64,000 nt of DNA from Ruicaihuangia caeni (GTDB lineage: Bacteria; Actinomycetota; Actinomycetes; Actinomycetales; Microbacteriaceae): contig NZ_JASATX010000003.1 of assembly GCF_029952955.1 (NCBI RefSeq), positions 124,001 through 188,000 of the forward strand. Reading direction: 5' to 3'. The position numbers were made by a program, and so were the translations under genes. The notes under the pieces were generated by a model. The model did no database searches and was not told the DNA's origin. It saw only the letters and a list, made by a program, of their open reading frames with translations. This document shows, in pieces, positions 40,407 to 50,468 of this stretch (position 1 is the first letter of the stretch; each line of letters starts with the position of its first letter).

Positions 40407-41687
40407 GGCCGCGGTCTGGCCAGTGAGGCCCTCGATGACGGGCGGACTCGTGGGCGCAGGCGAAGCAGGCGGTGAGCTGCTGCCGGGCGCAGGCGTCTCA
40501 GTCGGCGCGGGCGTCTCGGTGGGCTCGCTCGGCGCCGGCGTCTCACCGGCGTCGGGGCCACCGGCATCCGTTCCGCCCGGCTCGAGCGCAGCGCCCGGCC
40601 CGGTCTCGCCGGTTGCGACGGCGAATGGGGAGTCCGCGCGGATCGCGGCCATGAGCTGATCCGCCACCTGCTGATCGGGGATGAGACGGGTGAACCCGTC
40701 GGTGTACGCGCTCGGGTACATGACGAACTGCACTTCGTCGAGCTCGATGTCCTTCAGCGCCTGCGCGATCGACATCATGGTCGGCACATTGGCGAGGCTC
40801 GGCGAGAGGGTCATGTTACGGAGCGCCACTTCGGCGATCTGATAGAGCCGAACCGGGTCGCCGAGCGTGTCCGAACTCTTGAGCGTGCGCACGAGCGAGG
40901 CGAGATAGACCCGCTGCGAGCTGATCCTCGCAAGGTCACTGCCGTCTCCAACGCCATGGCGCGACCGGAGGAACGCGAGGGCCGTCGCACCCGAGATGAC
41001 ATGCTCGCCCGCCGTTGGCAGATTGATCCCCGTGTACGGGTCGACAAGCGGGCCGTCGATGCACACCGGCACACCACCCACGGCGTTGGTGAGCTCGATG
41101 ACTCCGAGGAACGTGATCATGCCGGCGAACTGGATGTCGAGGCCGGTCAGTTGCTCGACGGTGTCGACGACGCAGCCCAGACCGCCCCGCCCGAGCGCCG
41201 CGTTCAACGGTTGCGATTGGAGCGCAGCGTGTTCGACGCCCTTCTCGTCCACGCAGACCGGCGCGGGCACCCGCAGATCGCGCGGCAGGCTGATGGCGAT
41301 CGCCCGCGAATGGTCGGCGGAGACGTGCAGCAGGAGGTTGACGTCGTTCAGCTCGGCGTCGCGATCGCCGAACCCGTCGCCCTGGCCCTCGCCGGTGTCG
41401 CTTCCGACGATGAGGATGTTGAAGCCCCCGGGGTAGGCGCCGATGGTGGGCGGCCGCGCGTGGTCGCCGTCACCGATCGAGACCACGTCGATGTCGCGGG
41501 TGAAGCGCATCGCCGTCACTCCTGCGATGGCGACGGTGCTCACCAGGACCGCGCTGAGCGCCAGGCCGACCGCTCGCAGCACCGATCGGCCGTCGCGATG
41601 CGGGCGCAGCCTGCCGTGGCGCGCGACGCCATCGGTCGAAGGAACCGCGATCGTGCGACCGGAGAGCAGCGGGTCGGTCACGCCCAT
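40377..41687 (-). CDS. LytR-CpsA-Psr (LCP) cell-wall glycopolymer ligase, paralogue 2
   Basis: A 436-residue LCP enzyme. A membrane helix (LRAVGLALSAVLVSTVAIAGV) is followed by FNILIVGSDTGEGQGDG, NDVNLLLHV, AISLPRDLRV, and AFLRSRHGVGDGSDLARISSQRVYL. The tail is a Pro/Thr/Glu/Ala-rich linker ending GQTAADRTCSVVNR. GGAGGTGAGCG gives a strong ribosome-binding site. Both paralogues share the unusual C-terminal GQTAAxxTCSxxN peptide whose single Cys could be acylated or disulfide-bonded (inference). Confidence 0.93.
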   Translation of the reverse strand: MGVTDPLLSGRTIAVPSTDGVARHGRLRPHRDGRSVLRAVGLALSAVLVSTVAIAGVTAMRFTRDIDVVSIGDGDHARPPTIGAYPGGFNILIVGSDTGEGQGDGFGDRDAELNDVNLLLHVSADHSRAIAISLPRDLRVPAPVCVDEKGVEHAALQSQPLNAALGRGGLGCVVDTVEQLTGLDIQFAGMITFLGVIELTNAVGGVPVCIDGPLVDPYTGINLPTAGEHVISGATALAFLRSRHGVGDGSDLARISSQRVYLASLVRTLKSSDTLGDPVRLYQIAEVALRNMTLSPSLANVPTMMSIAQALKDIELDEVQFVMYPSAYTDGFTRLIPDQQVADQLMAAIRADSPFAVATGETGPGAALEPGGTDAGGPDAGETPAPSEPTETPAPTETPAPGSSSPPASPAPTSPPVIEGLTGQTAADRTCSVVNR

Positions 41688-41781
41688 CGCTCACCTCCAG
41701 TCGAGCTGCTGACGCTCGCTCAGATCTTGCGCCTGCGAAGGGCGCCCGCCCAGTACCCGACGATCGGAAGAGCCAGGGCGA

Positions 41782-42606
41782 TCAGGCCGACGCGAGCCGA
41801 CCCGGTACGAGTTCTTCGAGAATCAGTGCGACACCGTCATCGTCGCCGTGCGCCGTGAACGTGTTCGCCACCTCACGCACCTCTTCCGGCGCTTGCCCCA
41901 TGGCCACCCCGTGGCCGTTCTCCGACGCCCAGCGCAGCATGTCGATGTCGTTGCGGCCGTCGCCGATGGCGATGACATTGCCTCGACGGATGCCGAGCGA
42001 TTCCCGCACCCGCTCCAGCGCCGTCGCCTTGTTCACTCCGTCGGGCGCGATGTCGAGCCAGGCCGTCCAGCCCACGTTGTAGCTCACCTGGTGGAGGCCC
42101 ATGCGCTCGACGATGTGCAGGAACTCCTTCACCTCGTGCTCGGGTGAGATGACGACGACGCGGGTGGCCTGCCTGTTGAGCAGTTCCTCGAAGTCGACCT
42201 TCTCGGCGGTGGCGCCCACGGTGCCGTTCGAGAACCAGCCCGTGTACTTGAAGAGGCCGTGCTCGTCTTCGACCGCAAAGTCGGCGCCCTTCAGATGCTC
42301 TCGCACGGTGAGCAGGACCGCGGTCGGGTCGAACGTCTCGACGTGATCGCGCGCATACCCGACGGGCGCGTCCGGGTCGCGCCGAAGCGTTACTGCACCG
42401 TTGGAGCAGACGATGTACTCGGAGGTCAGCTCGAGCCGTTCGAGAACTGGAAGCGTCATCGACGGTGCGCGCCCCGTGGCGAGCATGACCTCGTGACCGG
42501 CGTCCCGCACTCGGCTCACCTGCTCGTGCACGGCATCGCTGATCTCACCGTCTTCCATGAGCACGGTGCCGTCGATGTCGAGTGCGACAAGCAGGCGTTC
42601 GGTCAC
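41782..42606 (-). CDS. HAD-superfamily (Cof-type) phosphatase
   Basis: A 274-residue C2-cap HAD hydrolase. Nucleophile motif [11 protein letters not shown] at 7-17, motif II in LATGRAPS, Lys in GVNKATAL, motif [12 protein letters not shown]. The GTG start overlaps the serS stop by four bases (GTGA, 42603-42606), so it is coupled to serS, its usual neighbour in Actinobacteria. The substrate is probably a sugar phosphate or flavin nucleotide; not assignable. Confidence 0.92.
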   Translation of the reverse strand: MTERLLVALDIDGTVLMEDGEISDAVHEQVSRVRDAGHEVMLATGRAPSMTLPVLERLELTSEYIVCSNGAVTLRRDPDAPVGYARDHVETFDPTAVLLTVREHLKGADFAVEDEHGLFKYTGWFSNGTVGATAEKVDFEELLNRQATRVVVISPEHEVKEFLHIVERMGLHQVSYNVGWTAWLDIAPDGVNKATALERVRESLGIRRGNVIAIGDGRNDIDMLRWASENGHGVAMGQAPEEVREVANTFTAHGDDDGVALILEELVPGRLASA

Positions 42607-43868
42607 GTGATCGGCTCCAATCGTTCCAGTCCGCCGAGGAATGGTCGCAGCGCGTCGGGCACTGTCACCGAGCCGTCGGCGTTCTGATGGGTCTCGAGCA
42701 GGGCGACAAGCCACCGCGTGGTGGCGAGCGTGCCGTTGAGGGTGGCGACCGGGGCGGTCTTTCCGGTCTCGGTGCGCGAACGGATGTCGAGCCGACGCGC
42801 TTGATAGGTCGTGCAGTTGCTCGTGCTCGTCAACTCGCGGTACCGGCCCTGGGTGGGCACCCACGCCTCTACATCGTACTTTCGCGCGGCGCTGGAGCCC
42901 AGATCGCCGGCCGCGGTGTCGATGACCCGGTACGCGAGCCCCAGTGCCTGCAGCATCTCCTCCTGGAAGGCGAGCATGCGCTGGTGCTCGGCCTCGGCAT
43001 CCTCGGGCAGCGTGTAGGCGAACATCTCGAGCTTGTTGAACTGGTGCACGCGGATGATGCCGCGCGTGTCCTTTCCGCCTGACCCCGCTTCGCGCCGGTA
43101 GCAGGTGGACCATCCCGCGTACCGCAGCGGGCCGCACGAGAAGTCGAGGATCTCGTCGGCGTGGTAGCCGGCGAGCGCGACCTCGCTGGTGCCCGTGAGG
43201 TAGAGGTCGTCGGCGGGCAGGTAGTACACCTCGTCGCTGTGCTCGCCGAGGAAGCCGGTGCCCGACATGATCTCGGGTCGCACCAGCGTCGGCGTGATGA
43301 GCGGAACGAACCCTCCGGCGAGCGCCTTCTGCAGGCCGAGGTTCATGATCGCCAGCTCGAGCTGGGCCCCGACTCCGCGCAGGTAGTGGAACCTCGCTCC
43401 GCTGACCTTCGCGCCTCGCGCCATGTCGATGGCACCGAGCAGCTCGCCGAGCTCGAGGTGATCGCGCGGTTCGAAGTCGAACTCCGGGATGCCGCCGACC
43501 TCGCGAAGCACGACATAGTCGTCTTCGCCGCCAGCAGGGACGCCGTCGAGCACGATGTTGTCGATCGCGGTGATGGCGCGGGTGAACGCCTCCTCGGCAT
43601 CCGTCGCCTGCTGCTGGGCCTGCTTGACGTTCGACGCGAGCTCCTGGGCCTGGGCGACGAGTGCGGCCTTCTCATCGCGAGGCGCGGAGGAAACCGTCTT
43701 GCCGAACGCCTTCTGCTCGGCACGCAGGCGCTCGAACGAGGCGATCGCGGCGCGTCGCGCGGCATCCGCCTCGATCGCGCGGTCGACCAACTCGACCGAG
43801 GATCCCCTGGCCTCCTGTGAGCGGCGAACCACGTCGGGATTGTCGCGAAGAAGTTGGGGATCGATCAC
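42603..43868 (-). CDS. serS: Seryl-tRNA synthetase
   Basis: A 421-residue class II synthetase. The N-terminal coiled-coil arm (residues about 25-105) that grips the long variable arm of tRNA-Ser is followed by motif 2 ([37 protein letters not shown], in pieces) and motif 3 ([18 protein letters not shown]). GTG 43868 is chosen because [12 protein letters not shown] is the family N-terminus. It lies a few kb from two tRNA-Ser genes. Confidence 0.97.
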   Translation of the reverse strand: MIDPQLLRDNPDVVRRSQEARGSSVELVDRAIEADAARRAAIASFERLRAEQKAFGKTVSSAPRDEKAALVAQAQELASNVKQAQQQATDAEEAFTRAITAIDNIVLDGVPAGGEDDYVVLREVGGIPEFDFEPRDHLELGELLGAIDMARGAKVSGARFHYLRGVGAQLELAIMNLGLQKALAGGFVPLITPTLVRPEIMSGTGFLGEHSDEVYYLPADDLYLTGTSEVALAGYHADEILDFSCGPLRYAGWSTCYRREAGSGGKDTRGIIRVHQFNKLEMFAYTLPEDAEAEHQRMLAFQEEMLQALGLAYRVIDTAAGDLGSSAARKYDVEAWVPTQGRYRELTSTSNCTTYQARRLDIRSRTETGKTAPVATLNGTLATTRWLVALLETHQNADGSVTVPDALRPFLGGLERLEPIT

Positions 43869-43906
43869 CGCACTAGTCTGGCACGGCATGCCATACCGTG
43901 TTCTGC

Positions 43907-44917
43907 ATGGCAGAGGCCCTTGCGCGCGGCACCCGCGCGGCAGTGATCGTGAATCCATCGAAGGTGGATGCCGAAGCGCTGCGCGCCTCCGTGGAGCAGC
44001 ACGAGCAGGCCGAAGGATGGCAGCCGTCGCTGTGGATCGAGACCACCGTCGAGGATCCCGGCAGCGGGCAGGTGCGTCGTGCGCTCGACGAGCAGGTCGC
44101 GCTCGTCATCGCCGCAGGGGGCGACGGCACGGTCAGGGCCGCCGCTGCGGCGCTCCGTGACAGCGGCGTACCGCTCGCCATCGTGCCCGCCGGCACGGGC
44201 AATCTGCTCGCGCGGAACCTGGAGCTACCGCTCGGCGACCCGGCCGCCGCTGTGCGCGTGGCATTCACGGGCACGGAGCGCGCGATCGATCTGGGCATCA
44301 TCGATGCCGAGCGGGTCGATGGCGAGGTGGATCAGTTCGTGTTCCTCGTCATGGCCGGGGTCGGTCTCGACGCCCAGATGGTCGCGAACACGAACCCGCA
44401 ACTGAAGGCGAAGGTGGGCTGGCTCGCGTACGTGGATGCGATCGCGCGCTCATTGCGCAGCGGCAGCCGGGTGCGGCTTCGCTACCGCCTCGACACGAAT
44501 CCCGATCGGGCCATGACTGCTCACACGGTACTCATCGGCAATTGCGGCATGCTGCCGGGCAATATCGCGTTGCTCCCGGATGCAGAGATCGACGATGGCC
44601 GCCTCGACGTGGTGGCCCTGGCACCGCGCGGGTTCCGCGGGTGGCTGCGGATCTGGTCACGAGTGGTGTGGGAGAACGGCCTCCTTCGCCGCACCCAGGT
44701 CGGTCGGTGGATCGTGGGAGAGACGAAGCCGATCCGCGCCCTGCGCTATCTGACTGGAGAGCGCTTCATCGCTCGGTTCCCCCATCCCGAGGAGTTCGAG
44801 GTAGACGGCGATCCCGCAGGCGAGGTCGTCGCGCTGCGCGCCACCGTCGACCACCAGGCGCTCGCGGTGATGGTCAGCGCCGAGGGCACGCCCGAGGAGG
44901 ACGACGTCGGTCGCTGA
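43907..44917 (+). CDS. Diacylglycerol-kinase-family lipid kinase
   Basis: A 336-residue DAGK_cat enzyme: VIVNPSK at 13-19, nucleotide motif [15 protein letters not shown] around 69-83, and [14 protein letters not shown]. The C-terminal beta-sandwich includes [30 protein letters not shown] (43894-43899) lies seven bases before ATG 43907, so a leaderless start is favoured over 43898. It probably phosphorylates diacylglycerol or a related lipid. Divergent from serS. Confidence 0.92.
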   Translation: MAEALARGTRAAVIVNPSKVDAEALRASVEQHEQAEGWQPSLWIETTVEDPGSGQVRRALDEQVALVIAAGGDGTVRAAAAALRDSGVPLAIVPAGTGNLLARNLELPLGDPAAAVRVAFTGTERAIDLGIIDAERVDGEVDQFVFLVMAGVGLDAQMVANTNPQLKAKVGWLAYVDAIARSLRSGSRVRLRYRLDTNPDRAMTAHTVLIGNCGMLPGNIALLPDAEIDDGRLDVVALAPRGFRGWLRIWSRVVWENGLLRRTQVGRWIVGETKPIRALRYLTGERFIARFPHPEEFEVDGDPAGEVVALRATVDHQALAVMVSAEGTPEEDDVGR

Positions 44918-44979
44918 TCGTTCGCGTCAGTCGAGTGCGACGGCACGCCGAAGCCGCAGCCTCGGTCGGCGCTGACCCG

Positions 44980-45924
44980 TCAGTCGTCGGGTTCGCCCGA
45001 GAGGATGCCGCGCAGCCAATCGCGCGCTTCGATGAACACCTCGTCGGCGTAGCGCGAGGGCACGGCCACGGGCTGGCGGTCGGCACGCGGGTACGAGCCC
45101 AGGAAGATGACGTTGGGGCTGAAGCGCTTGAGCCCGAGCATGGCGTCTGCCACGCGCTCGTCCTTGATGTGACCGTCGAGGTCGATCACGAAGCGGTAGC
45201 GACCGAGGGCGTCGCCGATGGGACGCGACTCGATGAGGCTCATGTTCACGCCCCGCGTCGCGAACTGCTCGAGCATCTCGAGCAGCGATCCCGGCGCGTC
45301 GACCGGCAGTTCGGCGATCACGCTGGTCTTGTCGGCCCCCGTCGGCTCGGGCAGCACACGAGTGCGGCTCACGAGCACGAAGCGCGTCACGGCGTGCTCG
45401 CTGTCGGCGAGGCGCTCGGCGAGCACCTCCAGCGGGTAGTGGTCGGTGATGCCGGGCGGGGCGATGGCGGCATCCGCGTGCTCGACCTCGAGCAGCGACG
45501 CCGCGGCGCTCACGTTCGACGACGCCGGAATGTGGCCGTGCTCGGGCAGCGCCCGTTCGAGCCAGCGCCGCGTCTGGGCGTAGGCCACCGGGTGGGCGTT
45601 CACCACGTGCACCTGCTCGAGCGAAGTGCCAGGGCGTGCGACGAGCACGAAGTCGACCGGCACAAGATACTCGCCGGTGATGCGAAGACCCGGGATGCTG
45701 GCGAGCGCGTCCTGGGTGGCGCTCACGCCTCCCTCGATCGAGTTCTCGATCGCGATCATCGCGGCGACACTGCGGCCGGTCACCACATCGTCGAGCGCCT
45801 CGCCGACGTTGTTCACCGCGCGCCAGCTCTTGTTCTGCGCTTCGGGCACCTGGTTCAGCGCCAGCCAGGTGAAGGTGCCGACCGGGCCGAGATAGCTGTA
45901 GGTCTCAGCAGCGGCATCAGGCAT
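44980..45924 (-). CDS. pheA: Prephenate dehydratase
   Basis: A 314-residue enzyme making phenylpyruvate in phenylalanine synthesis. The dehydratase domain (1-185) has [30 protein letters not shown] and the catalytic TRF motif in [10 protein letters not shown]; an ACT domain (about 198-275, [41 protein letters not shown] in pieces) gives Phe feedback. TAAGCT (45936-45931) lies six bases before the ATG. Confidence 0.96.
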   Translation of the reverse strand: MPDAAAETYSYLGPVGTFTWLALNQVPEAQNKSWRAVNNVGEALDDVVTGRSVAAMIAIENSIEGGVSATQDALASIPGLRITGEYLVPVDFVLVARPGTSLEQVHVVNAHPVAYAQTRRWLERALPEHGHIPASSNVSAAASLLEVEHADAAIAPPGITDHYPLEVLAERLADSEHAVTRFVLVSRTRVLPEPTGADKTSVIAELPVDAPGSLLEMLEQFATRGVNMSLIESRPIGDALGRYRFVIDLDGHIKDERVADAMLGLKRFSPNVIFLGSYPRADRQPVAVPSRYADEVFIEARDWLRGILSGEPDD

Positions 45925-45959
45925 GGAACAAGCTTAGGGGCGATGCCAGACTGGGCGGC

Positions 45960-47612
45960 ATGAACGCCCGAGCAGGAGAGCCGGCATCCGAGTCCGACCT
46001 GATCAACGTGCACGAACTCGTCGCAGCGTACTTCGAGCTGACGCCGGATCCCCGTGATCCCGCTCAGCGCGTGGCCTTCGGCACGAGCGGGCACCGCGGC
46101 TCGTCGCTCGACCGCTCGTTCAACGAGGCCCATATCGCCGCCACGACGCAGGCGATCTGCGAGTACCGGAAGGCGCAGGGCATCACCGGTCCCCTCTTCG
46201 TCGGGCGCGACACGCACGCGCTGAGCCGGCCGGCCGAGACCACGGCGCTCGAGGTGCTCGAGGCCAACCGAGTGCACGCGCTGACCGACGCGTACGACGA
46301 CTATGTGCCGACGCCGGCGCTGAGCCGCGCGATCCTCGCGCACAACCAGGGGCTCGCCCCCGATGCGGGCAGTCGCGCCGACGGCATCATCATCACACCT
46401 AGCCACAACCCTCCCCGTGATGGAGGCTTCAAGTACAACCCGCCGCACGGCGGTCCGGCTGATTCCGACGCAACCGATTGGATCGCTCGTCGCGCCAACG
46501 AGCTGCTCGAGGACGGCAACCGCGACGTGAAGCAGCAGGAGCCGAGCGCTGTCGATACCTATGACTTCCGGGGCGAGTACGTCGACGCGCTCTCTTCGAT
46601 CATCGACATGGACGCGATCCGATCGAGCGGCATCCGCATCGGGGCCGACCCGCTGGGCGGCGCGAGCGTGCACTACTGGCAGTACATCGCCGAGCGGTAC
46701 CGCTTGCAGGGCCGCGATGGTGCCGCTTCGCTCGAAGTCGTGGATCCGATCATCGACCCGACCTGGGCTTTCATGACGCTCGATTGGGACGGCAAGATCC
46801 GCATGGACCCCTCGAGCCCGTCGGCGATGGCCGGCGTGCTGGCGAACAGGAACCGGTTCGACATTCTCACCGGCAACGATGCGGATGCCGATCGGCACGG
46901 CATCGTGACACCCGACGCCGGACTCATGAACCCCAATCATTTCCTCGCCGTCGCGATCCACTACCTGCTGAGCCACCGCCCGCAGTGGAGCGCCGACGCG
47001 ACGATCGGGAAGACGCTGGTCTCAAGCGCCATGATCGACCGGGTGGTGGCTTCCCTCGGTCGACGGCTCGTGGAAGTGCCCGTCGGGTTCAAGTGGTTCG
47101 TTCCAGGGCTCAGCGATGGCTCGGTGGCGTTCGGCGGCGAGGAGAGCGCCGGCGCGAGCTTCGTGCGAATGGACGGCAGCGTCTGGACCACCGACAAGGA
47201 CGGCATCCTGCTCGCCCTGCTCGCCGCTGAGATCAGGGCTGTCACTGGTCAGAGCCCTTCAGAGCTCTATCGCCAGCTCGAGGCGCAGCACGGCTCTCCC
47301 GCGTACGAGCGCACGGATGCCGCCGCGACACCGGCCCAGAAGGCGCGCCTCGCGAAGCTCGCGCCCGCCGACATCACCGCCGATCGGCTCGCCGGCGACC
47401 CGATCGTGGCGAAGCTCAGCCGCGCGCCGGGCAATGATGCGCCGATCGGCGGCGTGAAGGTGATGAGCGAGCGCGCGTGGTTCGCGGCGCGTCCGAGCGG
47501 AACCGAGAACGTGTACAAGATCTACGCCGAGTCGTTCGCCGGGCCTGAGCATCTGGCCGCGGTGCAGGCGGAGGCGAAGGCGATCGTCGACGCGGCGATC
47601 CACGGGGCGTGA
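45960..47612 (+). CDS. pgm: Phosphoglucomutase (alpha-D-glucose phosphate-specific)
   Basis: A 550-residue hexose-phosphate mutase interconverting glucose 1- and 6-phosphate. The phosphoserine loop is [14 protein letters not shown] near residue 147; metal loop DADADRHG near 305; sugar loop [11 protein letters not shown]; phosphate loop [25 protein letters not shown] stands seven bases before the ATG, a weaker version of the leaderless signal. It is divergent from pheA with 35 bp between starts. Confidence 0.96.
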   Translation: MNARAGEPASESDLINVHELVAAYFELTPDPRDPAQRVAFGTSGHRGSSLDRSFNEAHIAATTQAICEYRKAQGITGPLFVGRDTHALSRPAETTALEVLEANRVHALTDAYDDYVPTPALSRAILAHNQGLAPDAGSRADGIIITPSHNPPRDGGFKYNPPHGGPADSDATDWIARRANELLEDGNRDVKQQEPSAVDTYDFRGEYVDALSSIIDMDAIRSSGIRIGADPLGGASVHYWQYIAERYRLQGRDGAASLEVVDPIIDPTWAFMTLDWDGKIRMDPSSPSAMAGVLANRNRFDILTGNDADADRHGIVTPDAGLMNPNHFLAVAIHYLLSHRPQWSADATIGKTLVSSAMIDRVVASLGRRLVEVPVGFKWFVPGLSDGSVAFGGEESAGASFVRMDGSVWTTDKDGILLALLAAEIRAVTGQSPSELYRQLEAQHGSPAYERTDAAATPAQKARLAKLAPADITADRLAGDPIVAKLSRAPGNDAPIGGVKVMSERAWFAARPSGTENVYKIYAESFAGPEHLAAVQAEAKAIVDAAIHGA

Positions 47613-47630
47613 GCCACGCGCTTTCGCGCA

Positions 47631-48515
47631 TCAGCCGGCGTAGTCCGGCGCGGGCGGCAGGCCGAAGAACTCCTCGAGTGTGGGGATGCCGGTGCGGTGC
47701 AGCTCTGCCGCGAGTTCCGGCCCGACGTAGCGGAAGTGCCATGGCTCGTACTCGTAGCCGGTCACCGGCGTCATGCCGTTCGGGTACCGCAGCGTGAAGC
47801 CGAACCGCCACGCGTTGGCGGCCAGCCACTTCCCGTGCGGCGTGTCGCCGAAGCAGGCCTGCAGCGCGCACTCCGCGGGCAGTGAGGAGATGTCGATCGA
47901 GAGTCCGGTCTGGTGCTCGCTGTGACCGGGCCGGGCGCTGGTGCGGTCGGCGCCCGCTTGCCCGAGCGACGACACCCAGCTGTTGTAGACGTCGACCTGT
48001 GTGGTGTAGCTGCGGTAGGCGCTCTGCGACTGCAGTTGCAGCCCCGTCTCGGCGGTGAACGCGGCGAACATCTCGACGACGGCATCCGCTGCCGCTTTGC
48101 GCAACTGCGGGGTGTAGACGTGCGGCACCGGCACCTCGACGAGATCGTCGGGCGCGTAGTCGAGCGGTTGCAGCGGGCGCAGCTTGTTCGCGACGACCCA
48201 GTAGCTGCTGGCCGCATCGATCGACTGCGCGGTCTTGTCGAACTCCGGCTGCGCGGGAGGGGCTGACGGGGTGGGCGTCGCGGCCTGAGGCGGGGCGTCG
48301 AGAGTCGGAGACGGCGACTTCGACGGCGCGGATGCCGGCGGCTGATCGCCCGCGCCCGTCGCTGCGGCGACGATCGCCCAGACCACCGCCACCAGCGCGA
48401 TGCCCGCGACGATGCCGAGCACCACCGCACGACGCCGACGCACCGCTGGGGACGGTGCACGTTGTGCGCGTTGGGAGCGCTCGCCCCCGCTCGGCGTCGT
48501 CTGCTGGTCGCTCAC
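47631..48515 (-). CDS. M15B VanY-type D-alanyl-D-alanine carboxypeptidase
   Basis: A 294-residue exported zinc peptidase acting on peptidoglycan stem peptides. It has a positively charged N-terminus and membrane helix (VVLGIVAGIALVAVVWAIV), a Pro/Ser/Thr-rich wall linker (55-90), and the peptidase domain with SARPGHSEHQTGLSIDI (His and Asp zinc ligands) and YEPWHFRYVG. TAGCCT lies seven bases before GTG 48515, consistent with a leaderless mRNA. VanY-like enzymes of this type are normal cell-wall enzymes, and no other vancomycin-resistance genes are near. Confidence 0.93.
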   Translation of the reverse strand: MSDQQTTPSGGERSQRAQRAPSPAVRRRRAVVLGIVAGIALVAVVWAIVAAATGAGDQPPASAPSKSPSPTLDAPPQAATPTPSAPPAQPEFDKTAQSIDAASSYWVVANKLRPLQPLDYAPDDLVEVPVPHVYTPQLRKAAADAVVEMFAAFTAETGLQLQSQSAYRSYTTQVDVYNSWVSSLGQAGADRTSARPGHSEHQTGLSIDISSLPAECALQACFGDTPHGKWLAANAWRFGFTLRYPNGMTPVTGYEYEPWHFRYVGPELAAELHRTGIPTLEEFFGLPPAPDYAG

Positions 48516-48583
48516 CGCACCAAGGCTACGCGAGGCTGCCCCTCACAGGCGGTCAAGCACCAGAGGCAAAGATGCTGCGCATC

Positions 48584-48597
48584 GTGTAAATTTGCAC
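48584..48597. promoter_or_regulatory. Operator-like palindrome GTGTAAATTTGCAC over the DHA2 exporter promoter
   Basis: GTGTAAATTTGCAC matches its reverse complement at 12 of 14 positions and contains TAAATT, a plausible -10 box, 12-25 bases before the ATG at 48609. No recognisable -35 box is present. A dimeric repressor could control the exporter here, but its gene is not adjacent. Confidence 0.45.
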
Positions 48598-48608
48598 TCC
48601 ACGCAATT

Positions 48609-50393
48609 ATGAGTACAACGCCGAAGAATCACTCGAGCACGCCCGAACGCACGCGTACCGCCGAGCAGACGCCATCGAAGCCCCGCCGAGGGTCGCGCGG
48701 CGCTGCCCGCGCCCAGGCCATCGCCGAGGCCGGCGGCGTCATGACCCATCGCGAGATCCTGCTCGTGATCGCCGGCCTGATGGCCGCGATGTTCCTGTCG
48801 TCGTTGAACCAGACGGTCGTCGGAACCGCGATGAAGACCATCGCCGACGACCTCGACGGCATGGCGCTGCAGGCCTGGGTGACCACCGCGTTCCTCATCA
48901 TGTCAACCGTCTCGACACCCATCTACGGCAAGCTCAGCGACCTCTTCGGCCGTCGCCCGCTGTTCCTCGCCTCGATCGTGATCTTCTTGATCGGTTCACT
49001 GCTGTGCGGACTCGCCAACGACATGGTGCAGCTCGCCGCGTACCGTGCTGTGCAGGGGCTCGGCGCCGGCGGACTCATGGCCCTGCCGCTCACGGTGATG
49101 GGCGACATCCTGGCGCCTCGTGAACGGGCGAAGTACCAGGGCTACTTCCTCGCGGTCTTCGGTGTGACGAGCGTGATCGGGCCGCTCATCGGCGGGCTGT
49201 TCGCCGGACTCGACGAGATTCTCTTCATCTCCGGCTGGCGCTGGGTGTTCCTGCTCAATCTGCCCATCGGCGTGATCGCGCTCATCATGGTGATGACATT
49301 CCTCCACATCCCGCACACGCCGCACCGCTCACGCATCGACTGGTTCGGGGCGGTGCTGGTGATCGTGACCGTGGTGCCGCTCATCCTCGTCGCCGAGCTC
49401 GGTCGCGACTGGGGCTGGACCTCGCCCCTGTCGGTCGCCATGTACGTCACCGGCGCGCTCGGGCTCGTCGCGTTCATCCTGGTCGAGCGCAGGATGGGCG
49501 ATGCCGCGCTGATCCCGCTGAAGCTGTTCCAGTCGCCCACCTTCTCGATGGTCACCGTGCTGAGCGTATTCGTGGGCGTCGGCATGTTCGGCGCCCTCAT
49601 GACGGTGCCCCTCTACCTGCAGATGGTGCAGGGGGCGACCCCGACCGAGAGCGGCTACCTCATGCTGCCGATGGTCGCTGGACTCATGCTCTCGTCGATC
49701 GTCGTGGGCCAGCTCATCGCACGCACCGGGCGGTACAAGATCTTCCCGATCATCGGCACCGGGATGCTGTCGGCCGCGTTCCTCTGGCTCAGCTTCGCCA
49801 CCGCCGACAAACCGTTGTGGTTCATCATCGTCGGCATGGCCGTCGCGGGGCTCGGGCTCGGCCAACTCATGCAGACGCTCACGATCGCCAGCCAGAACTC
49901 CGTGGGCCACCGCGACATCGGCGTCGCGACCAGCTCCGCGACGTTCTTCCGGCAGATGGGCGGAACGCTGGGCACCGCGATCGTGTTCTCCCTGCTCTTC
50001 GGCGCTTTGCCATCCACACTGCGCGCGGCCTTCGGCGACCCCGCTCTCATGGGTGCCCTGCGATCGGCGGCCGCGGATCCCGCGGTGGCAGCCGACCCGG
50101 CCAACGCAGCGGTTCTCGAAGTGCTGCAGCATCCGGCGCAGCTCGGCGAGACCCTCAATGGCGACACCTCGTTCCTGATCGGCGCCGACCCTCGGCTCAC
50201 CGCACCGTTCCTCGACGGCTTCGCCGACGCGAACACGCAGGTGTTCTTCTTCTGCTTCGTCGTGGTGGCGATCGCGTTCGTGCTCAGCTTCTTCCTCAAG
50301 GCGACGCCCCTGCGCGAGAAGTCAGCGATCCAGGAGGCGCACGAGCACGCGCGGAAGCAGGACGACCGGCAGCAGCCCGAAGACGCGCGATAG
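48609..50393 (+). CDS. DHA2-family (EmrB/QacA-type, 14-TM) MFS exporter
   Basis: A 594-residue major facilitator with fourteen helices. MFS motif A appears as GKLSDLFGRRPLF, motif C region as GGLFAGLDE; VVGTAMKTIADDL and RAVQGLGAGGLMALPLTVMGDI are typical of DHA2 members. A polar 45-residue N-terminus and 30-residue C-tail face the cytosol. Family members export drugs, dyes or peptides by proton antiport; the natural substrate cannot be told from sequence. Confidence 0.93.
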   Translation: MSTTPKNHSSTPERTRTAEQTPSKPRRGSRGAARAQAIAEAGGVMTHREILLVIAGLMAAMFLSSLNQTVVGTAMKTIADDLDGMALQAWVTTAFLIMSTVSTPIYGKLSDLFGRRPLFLASIVIFLIGSLLCGLANDMVQLAAYRAVQGLGAGGLMALPLTVMGDILAPRERAKYQGYFLAVFGVTSVIGPLIGGLFAGLDEILFISGWRWVFLLNLPIGVIALIMVMTFLHIPHTPHRSRIDWFGAVLVIVTVVPLILVAELGRDWGWTSPLSVAMYVTGALGLVAFILVERRMGDAALIPLKLFQSPTFSMVTVLSVFVGVGMFGALMTVPLYLQMVQGATPTESGYLMLPMVAGLMLSSIVVGQLIARTGRYKIFPIIGTGMLSAAFLWLSFATADKPLWFIIVGMAVAGLGLGQLMQTLTIASQNSVGHRDIGVATSSATFFRQMGGTLGTAIVFSLLFGALPSTLRAAFGDPALMGALRSAAADPAVAADPANAAVLEVLQHPAQLGETLNGDTSFLIGADPRLTAPFLDGFADANTQVFFFCFVVVAIAFVLSFFLKATPLREKSAIQEAHEHARKQDDRQQPEDAR

Positions 50394-50468
50394 GCGTGGA
50401 GCTAAAGGACTCGACCAGAGTTCAGTCTGACCAGAACGGGGTTTCGACCGGGTCGCCCGCTCAGACGA

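Noticed and set aside
47631-48515. Vancomycin-resistance determinant
   Set aside because: VanY-type M15 peptidases are ordinary cell-wall enzymes; no vanH, vanA or vanX partners are present.
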